From: Nothophaeocryptopus gaeumannii
Lineage: Eukaryota > Ascomycota > Dothideomycetes > Mycosphaerellales > Mycosphaerellaceae
Length of the DNA stretch: 64,000 nt
Direction of reading: 5' to 3'
NCBI GenBank assembly: GCA_031771865.1
Contig: JASISA010000025.1
Coordinates: 930,001-994,000 of the forward strand
Each line of letters begins with the position of its first letter. Position 1 is the first letter of the stretch. The translations under genes and the position numbers were made by a program. Below, in pieces: positions 55,388 to 64,000 of this stretch. Under the pieces are notes generated by a model that worked only from the letters and a program-made list of their open reading frames with translations, was not told the origin of the DNA and did no database searches.

Positions 55388-56198
55388 ATGGCAGCAATCA
55401 CCAAAGAAATCGTTCTCATCACGGGTGCCAATACAGGCATTGGCTTCGAACTCGCCAAACAGCTCCTCGAACTCAACCGCTTTTACGTCCTTCTCGGAGC
55501 TCGAACACCCTCCAAGGGCGAAGCAGCAGTGAAAGACCTCCAAAATCAAGGTCTCAATGACTCCGAATTCATCCACATCGATGTCACCAAAAACGATTCC
55601 ATCACCGAAGCCGCCCAGACCGTGCGACAAAAGTTCGGCCGTCTCGATGTTCTTCATGTCAACGCAGGTATCGCACCTGACAAAGACTTGTGTGGAAAAG
55701 TCCCTATTTCCGAGCTCTTGAGAGAAACATTTGAGACGAACGTGTACGGAGCGGCACAGACGGCTGAGACGTTCATCCCATTGCTTGAGAAGGTAGATAA
55801 TCCGCGGATAATCTTCACGTCGACTGGATTGGGAAGTTTGACAAGGATCAAGGACCGCTCGAACGAGACTTGGCCATCGTATTCGGCGAGCAAGGCGGCG
55901 CTGAATATGGTGATGTTGTACTTTCATCACAAGCACAAGAACATGAGGGTGAATGCTTGTGCGCCGGGGTTTAGAGTAAGTTCAAAGAAGCTGTACGAGA
56001 GGTGTCGAATGCATACTGATTTAACACCAGGCTACTGCTCTAAACAACTATGGTCAAGGAGGTGCAGCGAAACCGGGTGACGTGGCTGATGGAGCGAAGA
56101 ACGCAGTGAGGTTGACATTGCTCGGCAAGGATGGCGAGACTGGTACGCACACGGACATGGACGATGCGACTGGTGAGGTGAGGACTGTGCCTTGGTAG
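55388..56198 (+). CDS. Short-chain dehydrogenase/reductase (classical SDR)
   Basis: A 251-residue NAD(P)H-dependent oxidoreductase from join(55388..55975, 56031..56198), with a 55-bp phase-0 intron after APGFR. The cofactor motif is ITGANTGIGFELAKQL (TGxxxGIG, about residues 11-26). Others are DVLHVNAGIAPDK (the NAG motif, about 86), the catalytic Ser in IIFTSTGLGSLT (about 140), YSASKAALN (Y-x3-K, about 160), and VNACAPGFR followed by TALNNYGQG. The last part is the PG..xT substrate-loop signature split by the intron. The start at 55388 gives the usual short N-terminus; an in-frame upstream ATG at 55286 adds 34 residues unlike the family. It is a cytosolic enzyme of unknown substrate. Confidence 0.9.
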
Positions 56199-56898
56199 AG
56201 GAGGAGCGACAGGATATCACAGAGCGGACTCCGCAGATTGATTATGGGGTCTTACGAGGGGCTTCATCAGGGAGACTATTCCCAACAACTTCGGATATGT
56301 GGAATGCAGAAGTCTGACAATCCGATATATCGCCTTTCGCAGTGATAAAGTCTCCAACCAGCGCAACCACATTCACCAAGCCCTCATCCCATTGCTCTTT
56401 CCTCATCTTCATTGTCATTCGTCTCTCCTCTTGGCAGATCGGAGCACAGAAAGCCCGATTCCGCGCGACCGTTGCGATCTCTCTTTTGCACCTCATCGTT
56501 TCGCGTATCTCAAACTCGGACTCAAGGGAAACAATAGCAGAGCACATATAGCCGCTATTCTTCCCTCCACTCGCGTGCGGCAAGGCCTGTACCCGGGCCA
56601 TTGAGGATTATACTGGATTCCCGGAGAGCGAAGCACAAGAAAATCTTCCCAGTGGGACACACTGGCAGGGCACCTCTCGAAAGATATTTGGAAGCTACAA
56701 TCTGGATGAGGGATTGGACCGGAGAAGGAAAAGGAGCTACTGCAAGCGTTGCGGCCTCTGTGCTGGGGCTCTGGAATTCGAAAAGACTGGTAATCCGACA
56801 AACGTCAAACTTCCTCTAAACAACATACAACTGGCAAACACGACATCTATTGCTTCTCTCACTCAAGACCTCCTCTCCCAGCTCAGGCTTCCTCCATC
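56199..56898. other. Intergenic, no gene seen
   Basis: A 700-bp spacer carrying the 3' end of the SDR transcript and the promoter of the FolB-like gene. No other feature was found. Confidence 0.4.
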
Positions 56899-57996
56899 AT
56901 GACCGCCGCCGAACTCCCCGATACATCACGCGTCTCCACCCTCAACACCCGCGCCTCCACCAACACCCTCGCCAACAGCATCTCCTCCACCCACCGGGAT
57001 ACAATCTCCCTCCTCAACCTCCAACTTCCTCATGGCCTCATCGCGCCGGACGTCTGGGGGAAACCAAAAGAACAACCTGCATTGATAAGCCTCACATTAC
57101 TGCTGAATCCTACTTCTGGAGGTTTCTCTTCGGCAAGCGATACGGATAAATTAGACGATTCGACGATTCATTACGGCCAACTGGCGAAGAAGATACGGGC
57201 AGGGAGTAAGGAGGGGCAGACTATGGGGGAAGTCATTTATGTGGTCGAGAAGGCGATATGCGAAATGGCCCGCAAGTCCGCAGGAAAGTTCATCGTGAGC
57301 AGATCTACAGTCGATGTCAAGTTACAGAAGGCCTCCATGTTCGGTGAAGGCATCACATTGACGAGCGTCACGACGTATGATTCGAATGGGAAGGTTTTGG
57401 GCGCGCAACGAATGTTCCAATTAGAAGGAGTAAGCATCATGGCGTTGGTAGGGGTGAATGCGTATGAAAGGACGATGAAGCAACCGTTGGTAGTGAGCGT
57501 GGTATTGCATTTGAGGTCAGATGCGGAGACGAGGGACTCGGAGAGTACGGTTGCGGTATTTAGTTTGGAGACGACGATTGTGCAGGTAAGTAAGATATTG
57601 GGAGGCGGATTTGGTCTGATAATAGCAGAGACTGACTTCAACCAGATCATTCAAGGCACATCCTTCGAAACCCTGGAAACGCTCATCGAGTTTACATATA
57701 CTCAGCTGCGGAAGAAGATGCTCGACTCTATCTTGCCTGGCACACGCGTGCAACTCAGGATTGAGAAGCCTCGAGCGATTGCCTTCGCGGATGCTCCAGT
57801 TGTGGAGATTGTGAGAGAGGTGCCATCAAACACGCGAAGTACTAGAGTCAGTACGGCGACAGCGATTCGCAATTCCCCAGACGGTGTGCGCTCTTCTTCG
57901 GCAGCCACATTCGACGACGGAAGGTCTGTGTTGGAGACGGAGTCTAAGCCGCCTGCTATGGAGAGGCTGAGTGTGATAAGGCCGTACTCTGGGTAG
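56899..57996 (+). CDS. Dihydroneopterin aldolase-domain (FolB-like) protein
   Basis: A 345-residue protein from join(56899..57585, 57646..57996). It contains two successive FolB-type domains. The first starts with DTISLLNLQLPHGLIAPDVWGKPKEQPALISLTLLL (about residues 34-69). The second starts with VSIMALVGVNAYERTMKQPLVVSVVLHL (about 176-203) and ends with FETLETLIEFTYTQL and VQLRIEKPRAIAFADAPVVEI. Dihydroneopterin aldolase cleaves dihydroneopterin in folate synthesis. In fungi the main enzyme is the trifunctional Fol1, so this free-standing protein may be a paralog with another role. The 60-bp intron (57586-57645) has no stop and keeps the frame, so its retention would add 20 residues. The C-terminus is a disordered Ser/Arg tail. 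Confidence 0.82.
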   Translation: MTAAELPDTSRVSTLNTRASTNTLANSISSTHRDTISLLNLQLPHGLIAPDVWGKPKEQPALISLTLLLNPTSGGFSSASDTDKLDDSTIHYGQLAKKIRAGSKEGQTMGEVIYVVEKAICEMARKSAGKFIVSRSTVDVKLQKASMFGEGITLTSVTTYDSNGKVLGAQRMFQLEGVSIMALVGVNAYERTMKQPLVVSVVLHLRSDAETRDSESTVAVFSLETTIVQVSKILGGGFGLIIAETDFNQIIQGTSFETLETLIEFTYTQLRKKMLDSILPGTRVQLRIEKPRAIAFADAPVVEIVREVPSNTRSTRVSTATAIRNSPDGVRSSSAATFDDGRSVLETESKPPAMERLSVIRPYSG

Positions 57997-60072
57997 AGGA
58001 GACATCGAGAAACTACGAATGGCTTGCTTAAACGCTCGACGCAGAACCTCGGTCTTGGGCAGACGGGGCAGTTGCTGACGTACGGCAGGCTCGAGATGCT
58101 CTGTCCAAGATCCGAAGAACTTGAATGAGGTTGGGCTGAGTCATCTGCAGTGACTCGTTAAGCCACAGATGTGAATGATAACGAGCTCGAGACACTCAAA
58201 CCCCCGCTTCCGTTCATTCCCGGCTTGTAGGTCGTGGGGGCGGTCAACTTCTTGACTGGATAGAAGTACCTGGAAGCGCATATATCAACTGCCTCCAAAA
58301 ACGGAGCTCTTTCCGAGCCATGCTGCCCGTAATCAGTCACAAGGCTGATGTGACGGCCCACGCGGTTTCAAGGAAGCACGCAGATGAAACAGGTAGACCC
58401 GGCAAGACCAGCTTTAGTTCAGGAGGAGTGTCCGGAGTCAGTCCGGATATCGACATGTGGCTTGATGAACTGCAGGAACAGGTGGACGATTTTCGTCCAG
58501 ACGGAAGGGCGCTCATCCCTCTGTGTCCGAATCAAGATGCTTGAAATGAATGAGAGTGTCCACGTTGCGTCCGTTACATCTGTGCCGTCCATGTCCACAA
58601 TTGGTCCAGATTGGACGCTGAGTCTCCGAGAGATAAGGCGCTGACCATTTTGAGCTCTCTACTTCGTGTCAGTGCCATCTAGAGTGCAAACCTTGTACGT
58701 CAAGTGAATGATTGCAATGATGTATTTGCGTCGCATATCTCTTGATTCTTCAGAGCGAGCTGCCAGGGATGTGGTTCTTGTAACACAGCAACGAGGCTGT
58801 CAGTGCGTCTGATATGGAACACAGCTGCCGTCTCCAGTGATTCGGACGTTGCTCGATCTATTTGAAAACATGTTGTCTATCTGCCTCTGAAACTCGCACG
58901 TGTGAAGCTTCAGCGGACAGCAACGAGAAGCGGGTGGCGTTCGGACCTTGCAGTTGGGGCGTTGAAGATCAGCGACTGGGGTCCAAGAGGCCAGAGCTCC
59001 GGCGACGACCGATCTCGGGATGTCGTGAGATAGCGCCTGCGCATGAAGTTGTAGGGTGGTTGGGAGGGTGAGTGCGACCGTGTCAGATTCTTTCGTGTCA
59101 GATACAGAAGGAGGAGAGGCGCGTTATGGCGAGGATGTGGTTGAACAGTTCCTGCTTCTCCAGCGTGGAGTGCTTGGAGGCGTGGGGATTGCAGATGCCG
59201 CGAACTATAAGCCGATGCCGTTCCGAGGAGTCGACATAAAACTGTCGGTGTAGAGTGTAGACGTCACGGTCTCAGATGGCAGCTGCTGAAGCGAATGCAA
59301 TGCTTCCAGCCATCATATACTTCTCGCTTCTTCCACACGGAAGCGATGACTGAAATCGCTGCACGGGCGCTCGGACGCCAGCGAGATTGCGTGCGATAGA
59401 GAAGGCATTGGACTCCCGCCACGAAAGATACATGTAGAGACGAGCGGGAATGGAAATAGCAGCGGAAGAGATAGTCGATATGTGAAGCTGTGCGTGACGA
59501 GTCTGATGAGCGAGCTAGAGCGCCACCTGCATTTGCGCTGCATCATTCCGCACTACCTGGCCCAGAAACAACATTCTGGTGTTCTGTGGTTGGCGTTAGT
59601 CGGGCAGTGTTTCCCAACAAGGTGTCTGATGGACCATGGTCTCAAGCGGACCCTTGAACAGCCCCGCCAAAAGCTGTTTTGGCTGATACACGCGGTGCAC
59701 GTCCCGAGAAGTTGAGCGCGCTAATAAGAAGTCCACGACTCTTTCCATTGATCTCTCGCTACTCTGCCTCTCCCTCTCCATCCCATCGCCGTTCTCTACA
59801 ACACTCTCCAAGGTGAGTCGTTCTTTCCCTTACCAAAAGCATGCGCGACGAGCGAATAGCACCTGCCAAAACCCCGCCGTACCTACCGTTTGCCGTGAAG
59901 TGATCCACAAACGAGCTCACTTCTGCTTCACTCTTTGGAAGCTTCCTGGAAGTTTTCTAGTAACCTGCGAGGCGCCTGCTGTTTCTCATTCCACCAACAT
60001 ATCTGACAATACGCCTGGCAGAACTCCCTTGTTAACCACCACACACGACATCAAGAGAGACGACAGACGAAA
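57997..60072. other. Gene-poor interval, UGP1 upstream region
   Basis: About 2 kb with no supported gene. Frames at 58320-58644 and 58862-59253 lack any domain. The last several hundred bases, rich in pyrimidine tracts with a CTTTCC/TCCAAGG context near 59770-59820, are the likely UGP1 promoter and 5' leader. A leader intron starting at GTGAGT near 59814 is possible. Confidence 0.4.
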
Positions 60073-62087
60073 ATGGCCTCTAAGATCAAGGACGCGCTGC
60101 CAGCGCACTTGAAGCCCTCCAATGGCACCGCTGAGGAGACGGGCCGTCACCATGGCAAGAGCCAGTCTCACGTGGTAAGTCCAACTTTTCCCTGTTTTAG
60201 CGGCGGCGACGGAGGCAGCGGGCGGGCTGTCATGAGTTTCAAACCAATTATCGGCGGTGAGTGGGCGACGGTGACTGTTCAAGAGATGGGCGGGCGAGCG
60301 AGGTCAAGAGTACAGTGAGCGGACAGCTGCATACATCCACCTGCCGTGTCTCAGCGGCGACGGCAATCTCACCCTCGGCAGCACTAGCTCAAGCACATGA
60401 CGAGCGGCAGAACGACATATGAAGGGCGGCTCACCGGCGGCCCACCGGCGGAGATGCTGGGAGGCTCAGTGCCTTATGGCGAGCACCACCACCAGCAGCA
60501 TCCTCCATCTACTACAAACAAGCTTGCAGCAGACATCACCAACAGACTGACCAATGGCTCCCAGGCCTTCGAGAACACCTCCACGTCAGTCGCCGCTTCT
60601 CAGATGCGCAATGCGCTCAACAATCTCGCGGATACCGTCAAGGATCCACAGGAGAAGAAGGTGAGTTTTGGAGATACCCATATCACACGCCTTGAGCAGT
60701 CCACTGATCCTCTCCACAGAGGTTCGAGACCGAGATGGACAACTTCTTCGCCCTCTTCCGTCGTTACCTAAACGACAAGGCCAAGGGAAACGAGATCGAC
60801 TGGGCACGCATTGCCCCACCAAAGCCAGAGCAGGTTGTCGACTACAACTCTCTGGGCAACTCTGAGTCTGTTGAGTTCCTCAACAAGCTCGCCGTCTTGA
60901 AGCTCAACGGTGGTCTTGGTACCTCCATGGGCTGCGTCGGTCCAAAGTCTGTCATCGAGGTCCGTGAGGGCATGTCCTTCCTTGACCTCTCAGTCCGTCA
61001 GATCGAGTACCTCAACCGCACCTACGATGTTAACGTCCCGTTCGTGCTCATGAACTCTTTCAACACCGACTCCGATACTGCATCGATCATCAAGAAGTAC
61101 GAGGGCCACAACATCGATATTATGACCTTCAATCAGTCCCGGTACCCACGTATCTTGAAGGACTCCCTCCTCCCAGCGCCAAAGTCCGCCGACTCCCAGA
61201 TCTCCGACTGGTACCCACCAGGACACGGTGACGTTTTCGAGTCGCTGTACAACTCCGGCATCCTCGACAAGCTGCTCGACCGTGGCGTCGAGATCCTCTT
61301 CCTGTCCAACGCCGACAACTTGGGCGCCGTCGTCGATTTGAACATCCTCCAGCACATGGTTGAGACAAGAGCAGAGTACATCATGGAATTGACAGACAAG
61401 ACCAAGGCCGACGTCAAGGGTGGTACGATCATCGACTACGAGGGCCAGGCCCGCCTCCTCGAAATCGCCCAAGTACCGAAGCAGTACGTGAACGAGTTCA
61501 AGTCGATTAAGAAGTTCAAGTACTTCAATACCAACAACATCTGGATGAACCTCCGTGCCGTCAAGCGTGTTGTTGAGAACAACGAGCTCGCCATGGAGAT
61601 CATTCCAAACGGCAAGAGCATCCCTGCAGACAAGAAGGGCGAGGCCGATGTCTCCATCATCCAGCTCGAGACCGCGGTTGGCGCTGCCATCAAGCACTTC
61701 AACAACGCGCACGGTGTCAACGTACCGCGTCGCCGCTTCTTGCCTGTCAAGACCTGCTCTGACTTGATGCTTGTCAAGTCTGATCTGTACACCCTCAAGC
61801 ACGGCCAGCTCATGATGGACCCGAACCGCTTCGGTCCAGCTCCCCTCATCAAGCTCGGCAGCGACTTCAAGAAGGTGTCAAACTTCCAGTCCCGAATTCC
61901 GTCCATTCCCAAGATTCTCGAGCTCGATCACCTCACGATTACTGGTGCAGTCAACCTCGGCCGTGGCGTCGTTCTCAAGGGAACGGTGATTATCGTTGCC
62001 ACTGAGGGGTCCACCATCGACGTTCCACCGGGATCTGTGCTCGAGAACGTCGTCGTTCAGGGATCGCTCCGACTGCTCGAGCACTAG
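60073..62087 (+). CDS. UGP1: UTP-glucose-1-phosphate uridylyltransferase
   Basis: The enzyme makes UDP-glucose from glucose-1-phosphate and UTP, supplying glycogen, trehalose and cell-wall beta-glucan synthesis. The preferred model is join(60073..60174, 60565..60660, 60720..62087), 521 residues, which matches the usual fungal length. Exon 1 gives MASKIKDALPAHLKPSNG to SQSHV and joins to AFENTSTSVAASQMRNAL. The catalytic core shows the nucleotide-binding loop LKLNGGLGTSMGCVGPKS (about residues 108-125), NSFNTDSDT, FNQSRYPR, the substrate motif PPGHGDVF, the uracil/sugar-binding LSNADNLGA, and NTNNIWMNL. The C-terminus is the left-handed beta-helix (LGRGVVLKGTVIIVATEG). A 171-bp in-frame segment (60394-60564) with usable splice ends could be an alternative exon. 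Codon use is strongly C-ending, as expected for a highly expressed gene. Confidence 0.93.
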
Positions 62088-62943
62088 GTGAATCGTACAG
62101 GCAAACGACGCATCCGCTCCTTCAGCGACAGCGAGCATCACACCAACTGGCAGCACTCCCGTAGTATTAGATGGGGACCCGGTTTTGAGAGCCACGTCTG
62201 GTGGCACAGAATGAGTAGATGAAATGGCGCGATTGCCGGCATGAAGAAAGGTCGATCAGTGGATCTGGCGACCGATTGTACTTTGAAGCGATTCCAGCAG
62301 GGCGGCTCTCTGCGCATGAATGAGAATGAAGATATAATATGTGCACCCACTGTTTCAATTTTTTCCTCTCAATTGCAGGATGCTTCGTCCTGTCTGGCTC
62401 TGGCGGCCCTCGGCAGGTCTGGGGTGATGCGCTGACAGAGAGCAGATACTTCATCAAATAATTAGGCCTGTGACCGCGTGGCGACTTATGTATTTATTGC
62501 CACTGTCCAGGACTTCCCAAAGACGATCAGCTGCCGCAAAGTACACCTGGGCGGTCTGCGGAGCGATGTCAAGCTGACGGCTCGAGGGAGAGCGCGCGCT
62601 GTGCTCTACGTCTTGGGTTTGCAGGACCGATAAAACATCCAATCGCTGTGTTGGTCAGGATGAAGCAAGGAGGAGTGAAAAGAGCGACATCGAGATACCG
62701 AATGGTTATGGAAGTCGAAGATAAAGAGGATGTTTGATCTACAAATGACTGTGCTTCCTGACCATGACACCGCTCCTTGCTGGGGCCGGGGACCTGCGGC
62801 CACAAGCACGGCGCCGTTGACTATTAATCTGTGTGCTAGGATGTGGAGGAAAGGATCAGTGTTAGGAAAGGAAGAAATCAATAAAGATCCTTGAAGACGG
62901 TGTAGCACAGGTCTACGTTGAAGCCAGCACCACAGTTACTACT
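62088..62943. other. Intergenic, no gene seen
   Basis: About 850 bp between the UGP1 stop and the next minus-strand gene. It contains the UGP1 3' UTR. Open frames on the minus strand have no recognisable feature. Confidence 0.4.
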
Positions 62944-63229
62944 CTAGTTCTTGCGGGAAGAGCAGCGGTAGATTCCGAGCATGGAGTCCGTCTCTACCTG
63001 ACCAAGGCCAGTGATGGTTTGGATGTAGGCTTTGATCGCGTCCTGGGGTACGTGAACCCGCCTGCTCGTACGTGTTGACAAAGACTTCGACACCACGCTT
63101 CGTAGCAGCCTTGTTAAGGCCGCTCTTAGAAAAGCGGCGCATAGCATGAGTACTGCCGCGAGCAACAGCGTATGGAAGGGCCGTCTCCTGGCAGGTGAAG
63201 GTGATACACCAGTGCTTGTAATCAACCAT
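62944..63229 (-). pseudogene. Small hypothetical protein, frameshifted
   Basis: I do not recognise a family. From the ATG at 63227-63229 the frame reads MVDYKHWCITFTCQETALPY, then RGVEVFVNTYEQA. It then loses sense at a GGG run (plus-strand CCC at 63057-63059). Another frame takes over with VHVPQDAIKAYIQTITGLG and MLGIYRCSSRKN to the stop at 62944-62946. Dropping one G joins the two parts into a protein of about 94 residues. The ATG is preceded by a good acceptor (CTGACAG...CGCAG), and a donor GTAGGC lies upstream near 63280, so a 5' exon (ending RWCQRQADK) may exist. It could be a small secreted or cytosolic lineage-specific protein. Confidence 0.45.
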
Positions 63230-63299
63230 CTGCGATACTGTCAGTCTTGTTGACAATCTTGTGCTCATGCATAGAACGCCTACCTTGTCGGCTTGTCTT

Positions 63300-64000
63300 T
63301 GACACCAACGACCGAATTTATCAGAACTATGCGGAGATCAGCGATGGCCCAATGTTTGTGCTTGTTGCGTATGATTATATCGTGAGCTTTCATTATGGAG
63401 TGTGAAAAGCCGTGGGCCCGTGCCCGCAGAAGCCAGCAGATTCTCGCATGTGGAAAAGCTATAGGTGAATGAGAGAACTCAGCACTCAGGTTTTGTCCGC
63501 GCATTTGGCATTGGCCTCATGCTCGCGCAGTGCTCGCACAGAAGTATTCCCCAGCGCGACTTGCAACGGATCCCTGCCGTCCGCTGGCGAGGGTTGCACG
63601 TCGTCAATGGTGGTCACACCCAGCTACGAGACTGGTTCTGTGCTGAATGCTATCGCGGAGTTTCCTCTCACGTTCCGAAGAAATAGACTTCGCTAATTCT
63701 ATGAGCGAGGAGACAAGAGCGTGCGCTCAAGCCGCAACGACTGATAGGAACGGACCGAGTTGCATGCATCCATAATACCGTTCCAATGCCTAACAGTCGA
63801 GGTAACGTGAATACCATTCTTTGCCATCTACTGGGCCTGGCCTTTGACTACTAAGGCTCAGGGATACAAAGTAGACCAGACTGTGATCATACGCCGAGCG
63901 TACCTCGAATCAGATGATGGACGTTGCCTGCGCAAAGACAAGTAAGACGAACTTAGACGCCCGTGGACTTGAAGCAGACTTACATGGAAGGAGACTATCT
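63300..64000. other. End of window, no gene seen
   Basis: About 700 bp with no supported gene. The first 100 bases may contain the 5' exon of the small gene to the left. Frames at 63465-63696 show no domain. Confidence 0.35.

Noticed and set aside
60990..61802. A 270-residue minus-strand frame inside UGP1
   Set aside because: It is antisense to strongly conserved UGP1 coding sequence. C-ending codon bias removes stops from the opposite strand. No domain was seen.

Overview
This window is nuclear DNA from a filamentous ascomycete (Pezizomycotina). The families present and the splice signals fit a Dothideomycete of the Mycosphaerellaceae type, although the class is an inference. Genes are mostly single- to four-exon. 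Introns are 48-62 bp with GT-AG ends and CTAAC, CTGAC or ACTAAT-like branch points. Genes lie on both strands with no operon logic.

Region 1 (1-9 kb) holds an MFS sugar transporter, a MOT1-type molybdate transporter, a conserved fungal protein of unknown function and a cytochrome P450. The P450 is frameshifted by an 11-bp tandem duplication.

Region 2 (9.1-19.55 kb) is the most unusual accessory part. An amino-acid permease gene is split by an 8,533-bp insertion flanked by the 5-bp direct repeat GAGTA. Removing the insert and one repeat copy rejoins the permease in frame. The insert carries a decayed DUF3435 tyrosine recombinase (the Starship 'captain' family) just inside its left end. Next comes a PNP-UDP / NB-ARC / TPR NLR gene with 15 nearly identical 126-bp TPR units and two frameshifting deletions. 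The right end is a decayed pogo/Fot1-type transposase that itself contains a 188-bp MITE-like insertion. I read the block as a degraded Starship-like element with NLR cargo, with the caveat that its right edge lies inside the transposase gene.

Region 3 (19.6-29.6 kb) holds two hypothetical genes, an alpha/beta hydrolase, an SFI1-type centrin-binding protein, a 60-residue twin-CX9C protein resembling NDUFAF8, and an NAD(P)-dependent ketoreductase.

Region 4 (29.6-32.9 kb) is gene-poor but contains a remarkable tRNA-Arg(ACG) gene. It has the usual short intron after position 37. It also has a 59-bp GT-AG, spliceosomal-looking intron inside the T-loop, which interrupts the Pol III B box.

Region 5 (32.9-41.3 kb) has an acetate transporter (GPR1/FUN34/YaaH), a Baeyer-Villiger monooxygenase and a nitroreductase-like protein in a row on the plus strand. 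A divergent fungal transcription-factor-like gene follows. The set could be a small oxidative catabolic neighbourhood.

Region 6 (42.9-64 kb) contains a DUF7514-like proline/arginine-rich protein, two tail-to-tail F-box pseudogenes, a tricalbin, an SDR dehydrogenase, a FolB (dihydroneopterin aldolase-like) protein, UGP1, and a small broken hypothetical gene. Exon boundaries given here come from reading splice sites and protein continuity by eye, not from transcripts.
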